This document shows positions 1 to 9,080 of a stretch of 64,000 nucleotides of DNA, one piece after another. The notes below the pieces were generated by a model. That model was not told the origin of the DNA, made no database searches, and was given only the letters and a program-made list of their open reading frames with translations. The stretch's first letter is position 1; each line of letters begins with the position of its first letter. Made by a program: the position numbers and the translations under genes. The stretch comes from Silene conica. Its lineage: Eukaryota; Streptophyta; Magnoliopsida; Caryophyllales; Caryophyllaceae. Location of the stretch: positions 30,757,501-30,821,500 of the forward strand of contig CM055315.2 of assembly GCA_029255685.2 (NCBI GenBank). Reading direction: 5' to 3'.

Positions 1-395
1 GGTTTTGAAGCATCCCGGGAGCTTTGACCTTGGGCAAGAAAGCCGCCCGGTGGCCTTTGTGGGTTGGCTAAGGCTTGTGAAGCAACTCTAGCCTCCATCT
101 CCCGGATCTCTTTTTGGTTAGCCGTCTTCAAATTCATCATTTCTTGATTATGTGTCGCTTGCATGCCTTTCACAAGTTTAAGCAACTCTACAACTTGAGA
201 GTCACTTGAGAGATCTTGATGAGGTGTGTTGGTAAGGGGCAAGGGAAACCCGTAGTCATTCCTTGCACCCCCACTTTGTTGATTTGATTTGGGACCTTGA
301 TTGTTGAAGTTTGGGTTTTGGTGGTGGTTAGGAAATTGTTGATTGAAATTTTGGTCATTGAGGCTTTGATTGTTGAAATTGTTGTTGTGGAAGTT

Positions 396-1961
396 TTATT
401 GGTGGTTTGGGTTGTGGTATTGGTTGTTGAAGTTTGGGTTGTTGTTATTGAAGTTTGCATTGAAATTTTGTGGGTTTTGGTTGTTTTGGAAATTTGGATT
501 AAAGTTCGGGTCATTGAAACTTTGTTGAAAGCCTTGATTGGCCTGATTAGATTGGTTGCCTTGGTAGAAATTGTTGTTGTTGAAATTGTTCCTCGGGTTG
601 AAGTTTCCACCCCTTGGTTGAAAACCGGGGGGGTTTTGCCCTTGAGGTTGTTGAATTTGATGAGGATTCAACACATTGGTGCTCTTGTAACTCATATAAG
701 GACTGCCTCTAATCCCTTGGTGATAGTAGTTTGAATTGGGGTTGAAAGTATTTTGGCTTCTAGGATTGTTGAATGCTTGAAAAGCATACAATTCTTCCTC
801 ACTTCCACTTCCCTCAATTGAGTTGTTTGCACAAACTTCAAATGTGTGCCCATTTCCTCCGCACAAATCACATGTGGCAACACTATTTACTTGGTACATC
901 CCCGGGACATTGCTCTTGGTTTCTTTGCTAGTGGAGCCCTTTGTCAATTCTTCCAATTTCTTGGTTAACATGTCCAACTTGGCATTGGTTTCTTCGTTTG
1001 CCTTTGCATTGGAAAGGTGCTCACTAGGGTACTTGCTACTCTTCCTCAAGACATTCCCCCTAGTACCATAATTTTCCTCGGAATCAACAATCTTCTTGAT
1101 GAGTTCCGTTCCCTCCTCATGCGGCAAGTGGTCAAAGCTACCACCCGCCGATGCATTAACCATTTCTTTAGTCCGGGGGAGAAGAGTCTGAAAAAAGGTT
1201 TGAGTTGTGTACCAAGGTGGTATACCGTGGTGTGTGCACTTAGCAAGCAAATCTTGGTATCTATCCCAAGCTTCTCCCAAAGATTCTCCCTCGTCTTGTT
1301 GAAACTGAGTTATCTCATTTCGGAGCATCGCGGTCTTGGAGGATGGGTAGTACTTGGCAAGGAAAGCCGTTGCCAAGTCGTCCCATGTGGTGAATGTATT
1401 TGGAGCATGGACATTTAACCACCTATCCGCCTTGTCGGTTAAGGAATAGGGGAAAAGCATAAGCCTTAGTGTCTCCTCGGGTACTCCCGTTTTCTTTATC
1501 ATTGCGACCTTACCCTTGAACTTTCTCAAGTGCCCATGAGCATCTTCGTGAGAAGCCCCGCTAAAGGCGTTCTTCTCGATTGAGCTCATTTGCGAAGGGT
1601 GTATTTCGAAATTTTGAGGAACAAGAACCCCGAAGTTGATTGGATTGGTGGTGTCATTGTGATTGGGCCGGTTATGATCACGAAGAGCGGCCATTATATG
1701 AATTGGATGGTTGTTTGGAAAGTGTGGTGATTGTGGTGGTGATTGATAAAACGGATTGTCAAAATTGTCGGATGTTGGGCTAGGATTGCTTTGATTGGGA
1801 CTTGGTGGTTCGGATGAAGAGGGGTTGTTTTGGCTAGTAGATGCTTGGGACGCAATTCTTACCCTTGCAATAGTCTTCCTCCTTAAGGCCCGAAAGAGCC
1901 TCTCCGGTTCGGAAGATGACAACAAAGAGTTAGAGTCACCCCTAGGCATAAAACTTAGCAA
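396..1961 (-). CDS. gag: Athila-type gag polyprotein region (fossil)
   Basis: About 520 residues are open on the minus strand. The family role is capsid and nucleocapsid of virus-like particles in the cytoplasm. The middle has the Athila gag core, with recognisable stretches LFPYSLTDKADRWL, FLAKYYPSSKTA and LRNEITQFQQ. A CCHC knuckle, CDLCGGNGHTFEVC, follows. The C-terminal part is rich in Asn, Gln and Phe, which is a low-complexity tail. It starts about 170 bp inside the LTR, after the primer binding site. Gag-like composition continues to the left of the open stretch in another frame, so it is broken. The valine-rich reading on the opposite strand is a shadow of the Asn/Gln-rich tail. Confidence 0.85.
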   Translation of the reverse strand: MLSFMPRGDSNSLLSSSEPERLFRALRRKTIARVRIASQASTSQNNPSSSEPPSPNQSNPSPTSDNFDNPFYQSPPQSPHFPNNHPIHIMAALRDHNRPNHNDTTNPINFGVLVPQNFEIHPSQMSSIEKNAFSGASHEDAHGHLRKFKGKVAMIKKTGVPEETLRLMLFPYSLTDKADRWLNVHAPNTFTTWDDLATAFLAKYYPSSKTAMLRNEITQFQQDEGESLGEAWDRYQDLLAKCTHHGIPPWYTTQTFFQTLLPRTKEMVNASAGGSFDHLPHEEGTELIKKIVDSEENYGTRGNVLRKSSKYPSEHLSNAKANEETNAKLDMLTKKLEELTKGSTSKETKSNVPGMYQVNSVATCDLCGGNGHTFEVCANNSIEGSGSEEELYAFQAFNNPRSQNTFNPNSNYYHQGIRGSPYMSYKSTNVLNPHQIQQPQGQNPPGFQPRGGNFNPRNNFNNNNFYQGNQSNQANQGFQQSFNDPNFNPNFQNNQNPQNFNANFNNNNPNFNNQYHNPNHQ

Positions 1962-2113
1962 ACAAATTAGTCGTCCTAGTGCTTGTTAAACACTAGGGTG
2001 AGCAATAAAACAAGCACTCTACAATTAACTACCAAATCTTTGATCAAAACCAAAACAAGCTCAACTAACTCTAGACTAAAACTAAAACTAAACTACACAA
2101 CTTCTAAACACCG

Positions 2114-2131
2114 TCCTTGGCAACGGCGCCA
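2114..2131 (-). other. Primer binding site, tRNA-Asp type
   Basis: The minus strand reads TGGCGCCGTTGCC three bases inside the LTR end. This is the usual tRNA-Asp-complementary primer site of Athila/Tat elements, and the same site occurs in the element at 7160-20907. Confidence 0.8.
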
Positions 2132-3148
2132 TTTTGATGACCCGGTTTTTGTCGTCAATACCGGCATCAAACACATTTGTAAAAACCCAATTAAGTAGTA
2201 TAAACGGGTTGTCGAACACGAAGACGGTGGGGATAGTTGTGTAATTATGTTCTAGTTTATGCGAGAGTCGGGGGTAATAGGCTTGTGAATGACTAATGAC
2301 TAAAGAACAACTAAAACAAACAATTAAAGCAACTAAATAAGATTGAATCGATGGATGAGAAAACTAGGGTTTCGGGGGTCACTAAGGTGGCTAGACTAAG
2401 ATGCTAGAAAGAAAACTAGAAGGTCTCAAACGAATAGTCTCGGGTAGTCTCTTCTCTCGAGTCGACTAACCTAGGTCGGAATACCCTAGCTTTCGCTACA
2501 AATACCACAACCAACCATTAAACATGCTAAGACAAACCCCCAACCGTCCCTAAAGGCAAGTCACGCTAAAATCAAAGCCCAACTTTCGTTGAGGCAAATC
2601 ATCAAACACCTAGCATGCAACAAATGGAAGACTACTTTTTTAAGAACAACTAATCAACTTACTAGCATGAACTTATCATCTAAACAACACCCAAGATCAC
2701 CCCTTACCCTAGCAAGGAGACTACTCACTCATGGTAAATGAAAACATGTGAATAGGGCATGAACAAAAGCTAAACATCATGAACAAACAAAGGATGAACA
2801 ATTGATTCAAAGGAAACTTAAATAAAAGTAAAAACTAAGTGAAGATTAGAAGAATTATACCAATAACAATGGAAAAGGAAGTAGCTTGGATAACAAGTTG
2901 AAAGACTCTTTCAAATCCTCCAAAATACACCCCAAAATATCCTCTTACAATTGCTTAATAACAAGGCTAAGTAGAATCCTAAAGAGAGATTAACAAATAT
3001 TGAAAGATTAAGTAAGGATCTAAAGAAGATTAAAATATTTTTGAGGGTTTTTGAGTCTAAGTATTAAGTAATCAAACAGTAAAAAACCCTAAAAATAAGC
3101 TTAAGAATTCGTTTTAAGTAATGTGTCAAATGAAAGACTAAGTGCAGG

Positions 3149-3156
3149 TTTATATA
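3149..3156 (-). promoter_or_regulatory. TATA box in the LTR of element 1
   Basis: TATATAAA on the minus strand inside the LTR. The paired palindromic boxes begin about 25 bp upstream of it. Confidence 0.55.
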
Positions 3157-3180
3157 GTGCGCGAATTTCTGAAAAGCGAC

Positions 3181-3496
3181 TCCCAGCCGGTCGACCGGCT
3201 GCCGGTCTGTGACCGGCTGAGAGTCCAAATTTGGACTTCTGAAAATTTCTTCTTTTTTCTTCAATGCTCAGGTACTGCCAGCCGGTGGACCGGCCGCCGG
3301 TTGTCCACCGGCTGGGGATGCGAAATCAAGGGTCTGACTTTAAATCAACAAAGGCAATGGTGAGGGGGTCCAAGCCGGTCAGCCGGCTGCCGGTTGGCCA
3401 CCGGCTGGGGATGCATTCTCCATGGTCTGTAACGCTTTCTTCAAAAATAGGCTAAGGGGCTCCCAGCCGGCGGACCGGCTGCCGGCCGACCGGCTG
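3181..3496. repeat. Four paired GC-rich palindromic boxes, 15-bp phase
   Basis: Four copies of a ~38-bp unit, with outer arms near CAGCCGGT and ACCGGCTG. Each holds two CCGG-type boxes whose starts are exactly 15 bp apart: 3187/3202, 3282/3297, 3375/3390 and 3467/3482. In the second copy the outer arms pair over 12 bp (CCAGCCGGTGGA with TCCACCGGCTGG). They lie in the U3, just upstream of the TATA box. The same unit is in the unrelated solo LTR at 29307-29600. Confidence 0.85.
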
Positions 3497-3722
3497 AGGA
3501 ACCCATTTCTTCATTTCAGCTCCTTTCCTCCTATTTTTCCTTGATTTCATCACATTTTGCTCCCGTTTCTTCATTCCCGCGTCGAGTCCTACATCATGGT
3601 AACAAATATGTAGAAGAGAGATATCGAGTACAAAAAGGGGCGAAATCGCGCCAAACGGGGGTGAAACGGGATCGAAATAAAAGGAAAACAAGAGAAAATA
3701 ATGACCAAATTTGGGCTCATCA

Positions 3723-6700
3723 CTCGTATCACCCAATTGTAATTTATTTCTATTTTATAATGTATAAAGTAGACTAGAAAAGTTGTAATATTTGTAAAAT
3801 CCGGAGTTCCTTGAAGACGGTGCCATTCGGAAAGGAGTTCCGATCAAGACGGTGTTTACCTCGAAGTGCGTGCCGCGTGAAGTTCAAGGGACCAAAGGAG
3901 TTGGTTTCCGAATTTGTACTTTGTTATTTCTTTTCTAGGAAAGGCCATACTAGGGTTTATTTTTATGCTTTTCTTTATGTTTTTTATATGTTTGCATGCA
4001 TAGCCAAATCGTCATACATCGTATCATGCATGTTTCGACCTAGTCGACCTAGTCTTTTATTTTATCGATAATTCACCGACTTAGTTCACTTAAACGGAGA
4101 TAGATAATAATTTGACTAGATCTCTTACATATAAATATTGAGACTTAGCCTTACCAAAAAGTACGGACCCATGAATCCCTTCTTCACAAGAACGTAGGCT
4201 CGGCTACACCGGGGTACTAAAATTGTCACGTTGGGTAAGTGGGGTAATAAGATTACACCTTGAAATTTGGTTGATCTCAACGAAAGTATTCGTAACCGTA
4301 GTTACAATAAGTTCGGGCTAAAGATAATTTTAAGAAAATTGTCGACCGAGAGTTCTAAGAGTAGAACCGATTAAAGGGTTAATCCACCAAATTATACCGA
4401 TACGGGTTGAATCGGCTACACCGTGCCCGGATTAGTATGGGTTTGGGTCTCGGGATTGTTTACTTAATTGGGTAAGAGATCATTAAGTAAATATATAACT
4501 AAACTTGTTAAAGTTTTTAGTTTAAATTATGAATTTAAAAATGATGTTGTTTTATTTCCTTTTATTATTGTAGTTTAATTTTCAACATCGACAATGGCAA
4601 CCAACGCTCCACCTCTCACTAACGTATCATGGCTTCGATCCTTTATGGATCGTTGTAAACTCGATAAGCATGGTTCCAATTTTAAGGATTGGGATGCGCA
4701 ATTACTTTTGGCCGCTCAAGGTGACGATAAGAGTCGTTACCTATCCGAAGCCGCTCCTCCCGCTCCGACCGCTCGTTCGTCGGTCCAAACTCGTGAGGCC
4801 TATGAAGCCTACATGAAAGAGTCCTCCGCTCTTAAAAATGTGCTCATCTTCTCCATGGAGCCGGATCTCCAAAGGAGTATGATTAAGTTGACCACATCGT
4901 ATGAGATATACACCAAGCTTGCGACCATGTTTTCGCAAACTCCAAGGGTGATTCAATATGAGGCGGCTTCCGCCTTCTTTGACATTACATTCAAGGAAGG
5001 GCAAAAGATAAGCCCTCATGTGCTCAAACTCGTTGAGCTCGCGGAGACTCTAAAAGCTCAAGATGTTGATGTTCCCGACTCTCTTATCATTGTCCGAGTT
5101 CTTCACTCGCTCAATAAGGTTAAGGCATATGCTCAATTCCGGGTGAATTTCAATATGCGAAACCAAGAGACCACGTTGGAAGAGTTGCATAAGATGCTCG
5201 TCCAAGCCGAAAGGGACATGGGACTTCATGAAAGTTCCACCAAGGATGTTTTGAACATCGAAAAGAAAGGGAAAACGAGCTTCAAAAGGAATGCCTCTAA
5301 AGGCAAGGGCAAGAAAACGTTCAAGCCCAAGGCGACCAAAGAAAAGACCTTTTCGAAAGGCGCTTCCACCTCGTCTTCTAAAGAGCAAGACAAGTGCCAT
5401 TATTGCACGAGGATCGGTCATTGGAAGCGAAATTGCCCCAAATACTTAAGTGATCTCAAAAATGGGAAGGCAACCGCCGTAGGTAATAATAAATCTCGTT
5501 TAAATTCATGTCATTTATCAACTTATGTATAATGATACAAATGTGTTGATATTTACCCTTTTTAAATGTTTTAAAGGGGCGCCTCCTAATAATGATAAGG
5601 GCAAGGAGAAGGAAGCTTGAAGTTCCTTACTTGGATGGCTATGGTAGCATCCAAATTGATCGAAGACTTGAAGAGCTAGCCTCTAATTTTCATATTGTCT
5701 TCTTTCATATTTTGCATTTTATTTATGGAACAATTTATTTTCTTGTAAGACAAGGATTAAAATCCTAAAACAATGGTTGTAATTTTGGATATAGGTGACT
5801 TGGTTTTCAACCCGAGTCACTACTTTTGTTCTTAAATCAATGTTTTGATTTCTCAAATAAATTGCATGCCTCATTTAAACATGAATAATGGTGATCTAAT
5901 CACAATTGATACGATCAATATAATATAATCAAAGTGTTGATTAAAACGGAGAACTACACCCCATGAGATACTTTCAATCAAAATGAGACTATATTAGTTC
6001 ATTATAAGATTTTCATTTTAAGTGAAAATGAGAATGTATTCATCACACCTATAAAACTTCAAACATTCATATTCATTGGTTAATCGAAATAGCTATCCTT
6101 ATACGAATAAAGGTTATTGTTAGCAGGATAGAGTGGGAGAAAATATTTCGCACGCAAACCAATGATATTAATAACGAATCTTAGAGAAGATTCCTACTTG
6201 GGAGTCTTAAGAAGAGCCCTTAATGATTTGAAGAAACTAAGAGAGGACACTCAAAGAAAGGTTCTTTATGTTCATTGTTTCATAGAGAGGAGACATGAAA
6301 CCCCGTGTGAATTCGGAAGGAATATCGGCTCCTTGAGATAATGATTTCTTAAAGATTATAAGATAATAGAGGAGAAATCATCTATCTATACGGGAGGAAA
6401 GACCGGTTCCTTAATAAATGATTTTTCTAAGTTTATAAGATAAAAGAGAAGAAATCATCTCAATTCTCTCTTCTTATGTTATAAGGAAATTATCATGTCA
6501 TATTCGTCTCGAGGAAACGAAGACATGATAAGAGGGTGATGATTGATTGAATGAAAATAGATCACTATAGAGATAGTGATAATAATTCGAGTAATAGTTA
6601 AACATGCGAGAAATGAAAGGTTCATTTAAGATATCGAGAGATATTGTTTTTAGTGGGAGCGATGTTCATTAAAAGAATTAAGCCTACCATTTAGAGAGGA

Positions 6701-7159
6701 TGGGTGATTCTTTAAAGTGTAAAGAATAGGAGGTTTGAAATTCTAGATGATCAAATACTTTATATCATAAGATGATGGAGCTTACGGGAAGGTTTATTAT
6801 ATGGATAATAAAAGGTCGCCCGCTAGAAGTTAGAATGGTTGGATACTTATTCATAACGATGAATGAAACCATTATCAAATAGCCAAGATGAGTGAAAATT
6901 ATTAAGAATGATGAAATCATAAATAAACTACAATATAGATTTCAGTACATAAGTGACTGTAGAGAGTGATTTTTAATCCCTCCAGTATATTGATACGTCA
7001 CAAGTTATAAGATAACAGTGGGAGCTTTCCTCCGGAAAGGAAACTCAAAATCTAGAAAGAGTTCTAGATATGTACTCAAATAGAATCATATTATACGGGA
7101 TAATATGAGAATAAAGGAGACCAAAATTTGTAAGTTTTGCAATCATGAATAAAGGTTAT
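3723..7159 (+). mobile_element. Copia-type gag-only element, copy A, left piece
   Basis: Seen: leader, copia-type gag (4594-5532) and about 1.6 kb of post-gag sequence without pol-like coding. The element continues at 20908 after an inserted three-LTR element, and ends with its 3' LTR at 22979. It matches copy B (minus strand, 36373-39532 and 50003-52106) throughout, including post-gag sequence, so the lack of pol is shared by both copies. Its 5' LTR and early leader must lie left of the window, beyond element 1. Inference: a non-autonomous, gag-bearing terminal-repeat element of the TR-GAG kind. Confidence 0.85.
4594..5532 (+). CDS. gag: Copia-type gag with CCHC knuckle, copy A
   Basis: 312 residues. 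Start context is aATGGCAACCAAC after an AT-rich leader. The N-terminal half has the plant copia gag (UBN2-like) fold, with motifs such as SWLRSFMDRCKLD and NFKDWDAQL. A basic Lys-rich segment (about 225-255) is followed by a CCHC knuckle, CHYCTRIGHWKRNC, at residues 268-281. Family role: it packages element RNA in virus-like particles. No protease, integrase or reverse transcriptase follows in this copy or in copy B, so any mobility would depend on enzymes from another element. The reading frame is open over its whole length here. Confidence 0.85.
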   Translation: MATNAPPLTNVSWLRSFMDRCKLDKHGSNFKDWDAQLLLAAQGDDKSRYLSEAAPPAPTARSSVQTREAYEAYMKESSALKNVLIFSMEPDLQRSMIKLTTSYEIYTKLATMFSQTPRVIQYEAASAFFDITFKEGQKISPHVLKLVELAETLKAQDVDVPDSLIIVRVLHSLNKVKAYAQFRVNFNMRNQETTLEELHKMLVQAERDMGLHESSTKDVLNIEKKGKTSFKRNASKGKGKKTFKPKATKEKTFSKGASTSSSKEQDKCHYCTRIGHWKRNCPKYLSDLKNGKATAVGNNKSRLNSCHLSTYV

Positions 7160-7430
7160 TGATACGTGTCTATTTTATGATGTTTTACATCTATTTTTAC
7201 ACGTATTTGGTCGCTCATTTACTATGTTTTAGCCTTTATTTCCCACAAATTGTGTACTTTCGTGTTTTTATGCATTTTTTGCAGATTTATGCGGAATAGA
7301 AGCAATTTAGCACCAAATTCGTATCCTCAAGTCTTTTGCTTAATTAAGGAATAAATGGAAAGTCAACTGGAGTCAAAATCAAGTACCAAGAGTCAAAACA
7401 GAAGAAAACCGAAGACTTTCGTACAGAAGC

Positions 7431-7564
7431 GGTCGGTCGACCAGTTAAACAGGTCGGTCGACCAGGCCCGATTTTCATAAAGTCCAATTTTTCACGAAAG
7501 AGCCGGAAATAAAAGAAGCCCAGCAGGAAGTGGTCGACCGACCAGCTATACGGGTCGGCCGACC
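7431..7564. repeat. Paired GGTCGRYCGACC boxes in U3 (element 2), 21-bp phase
   Basis: Boxes start at 7431/7452 and 7532/7553, exactly 21 bp apart within each pair. The 9-bp spacers differ. The last box is about 75 bp upstream of the TATA box. The same boxes recur in the other two LTRs at +6524 and +12205. Confidence 0.9.
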
Positions 7565-7639
7565 AGAACGAAGCCCATACGATTTATTTTCGGAAATAAA
7601 GTAGAATTAGAATCTTAAGGAAACTCTTAGTTTTTAGCC

Positions 7640-7647
7640 TATATAAA
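7640..7647 (+). promoter_or_regulatory. TATA box in element 2 LTR
   Basis: TATATAAA, with identical copies at 14164-14171 and 19845-19852 in the other LTRs. Placement after the U3 boxes and before a T/C-rich stretch fits a Pol II start for genomic RNA. Confidence 0.6.
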
Positions 7648-8033
7648 CAAATCTTGTGATTAGGGTTAGGTATGCTTTTTCATATGCTTTGTCATATATC
7701 ATCTTCTACCATCTAGTTCATCTTTTAGCATTATTCAAGAATTCTTAAGCATTCAATAAAGTTTATTCAGTTCTGCCTTAATTCCAATTGTGGTAATTCC
7801 TCTTTGATCTAGTTTTATTATTGTTCTTATTGCTTTTATTACAATTGTTAAGTTAGAATCCCAAGCCTTATTGAATCTTGCATGTTTAGATTAATTACTA
7901 TGTTCTTCATGTTTATTCCCAACTTTATATTCGTCTTAACAGTTATGAGTAACTAACTTTCATATGTTAGGATGTAGGGAATAATATGCATAGGTAAATA
8001 AAATCCGAAAAACCCGACCTGTAGCAGGACCCC

Positions 8034-8107
8034 GGTCGGCCGACTGGAATAGTCGGTCGGTCGACCGAGGCCGTGGTCGGCCGACTGGAATAGCCGGTCG
8101 GTCGACC
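8034..8107. repeat. Paired palindromic boxes in the LTR 3' half, 21-bp phase
   Basis: Boxes start at 8034/8055 and 8075/8096. Within each pair the first box is the GGTCGGCCGACT variant and the second is GGTCGGTCGACC. Both pairs keep the 21-bp step. They repeat at 14558-14631 and 20239-20312. Confidence 0.88.
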
Positions 8108-8707
8108 ACTCGCGTCTGTTTTCTTATTTCGTCTTTTCTTATAAATTATAATATCCTGCAATGAGACCAATAGGAGACTTGTAGGATGTTAGTAATGACC
8201 TACCCAAGATTGAAAGATACGGGAAGGGAATTGGTTTACACTTTAAGACGGATAGGTTACTCAAGGCTGAAAGGTATGTAACCTGGGATTTAGGAATCAC
8301 CCTTATTGTTGACACCCAATAATTGTGAGACCTAGGAACTAATAGCATAGGCCGAAAGGAGCTATTAGGTAGCATAGACCTAAAAAGATATGTTACACCC
8401 CCTTACGCGACTGCAATACATGTTGACCTTAGGATTTACTTTACCTTAGCTATTTATTACCCGAACATCCTAGCATCCTCTTTTATTATATTTTATTCTC
8501 ATCTTTTAATTCTTGTTTTATTTTAATCTTTTCTTTAGATATAGTAATCAACCAATCAACCCCCAATTTTGTTACCTTTAAACATTAACATTAAGACAAT
8601 AAACATTCCCCACCTCCTTGTGGTTCGACCCTGACTTTCACTATCTAATTGTTTAAGTTAGGAATATAAATTTATCTTTGGTACCCTCAACGACGGGCAT
8701 CAAATTT

Positions 8708-8724
8708 TGGCGCCGTTGCCGGGG
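8708..8724 (+). other. Primer binding site, tRNA-Asp type (element 2, internal 1)
   Basis: TGGCGCCGTTGCCGGGG a few bases after the LTR. The second copy is at 15232-15248. Confidence 0.85.
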
Positions 8725-9080
8725 AGGTGACGCCAGTGTTTATTGTTTTTTGTTTTTGTTTCTCTTTGTTTAAGGAACTTTTTGTTCCTTAAACCTTCTC
8801 ACCCTTTTTCTTGTAGTTTCCTCTTATGCGCAGGTCAGTTCAAGGAGAACTCCTACCACTTGATCTCGAAATTGAGAGGACTCTTAGGGAAAGAAGAAAG
8901 CAACTTCTAGCAAATCAGGAAGGAGGTTCACCATCTTCCTTATTTCAAGAAGACCTTTTCGAGTAACCACCATCTTCACCAAAAACACCACCTTCGCAAC
9001 CAAATTCACCCATCAATCCGCTTTCACCAAAAACACCATCTTTTACCCACTTTCCAGTTTTTCCTAAAGAAGAAGAGAAC

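Larger units (their letters stand above)
1..3722 (-). mobile_element. Athila-type Ty3/gypsy element (element 1), 5' part, runs off left edge
   Basis: Seen: read on the minus strand, an LTR (2135-3722) is followed by a tRNA-Asp-type primer binding site and then a gag region running to the left edge. The gag has the Athila-like retrotransposon gag core and a CCHC knuckle. The LTR ends are TGATG/CATCA. Sequence of copia-type copy A resumes directly at 3723, so element 1 is inserted in A. The far LTR and the matching target repeat lie outside the window. The element is a broken fossil with at least one break in the visible gag. Its age cannot be estimated without the second LTR. Confidence 0.9.
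2135..3722 (-). repeat. 5' LTR of element 1 (1588 bp)
   Basis: Bounded by TGATGACC at the left and CTCATCA at the right, giving short inverted ends. The tRNA-Asp-type primer site lies just inside. On the minus strand a TATA box is at 3149-3156, and four paired GC-rich palindromic boxes lie upstream of it in the U3 (3181-3496). Position 3723 onward matches the leader of copies A and B, which fixes the right boundary. Confidence 0.85.
7160..8702 (+). repeat. Element 2, first LTR
   Basis: 1543 bp with TGAT/ATCA ends, preceded by target repeat GTTAT. It contains two pairs of 21-bp-phased palindromic boxes upstream of a TATA box, and two more pairs (8034-8107) in the 3' half. Confidence 0.93.

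Noticed and set aside
297-734. Long valine/leucine-rich open reading on the plus strand
   Set aside because: It is the shadow of the Asn/Gln-rich tail of the Athila gag on the minus strand.
7967-8375. Minus-strand readings repeated at 14491-14899 and 20172-20580
   Set aside because: They lie in the LTRs of element 2, antisense, and read through the palindromic boxes. They are repeated only because the LTR is.
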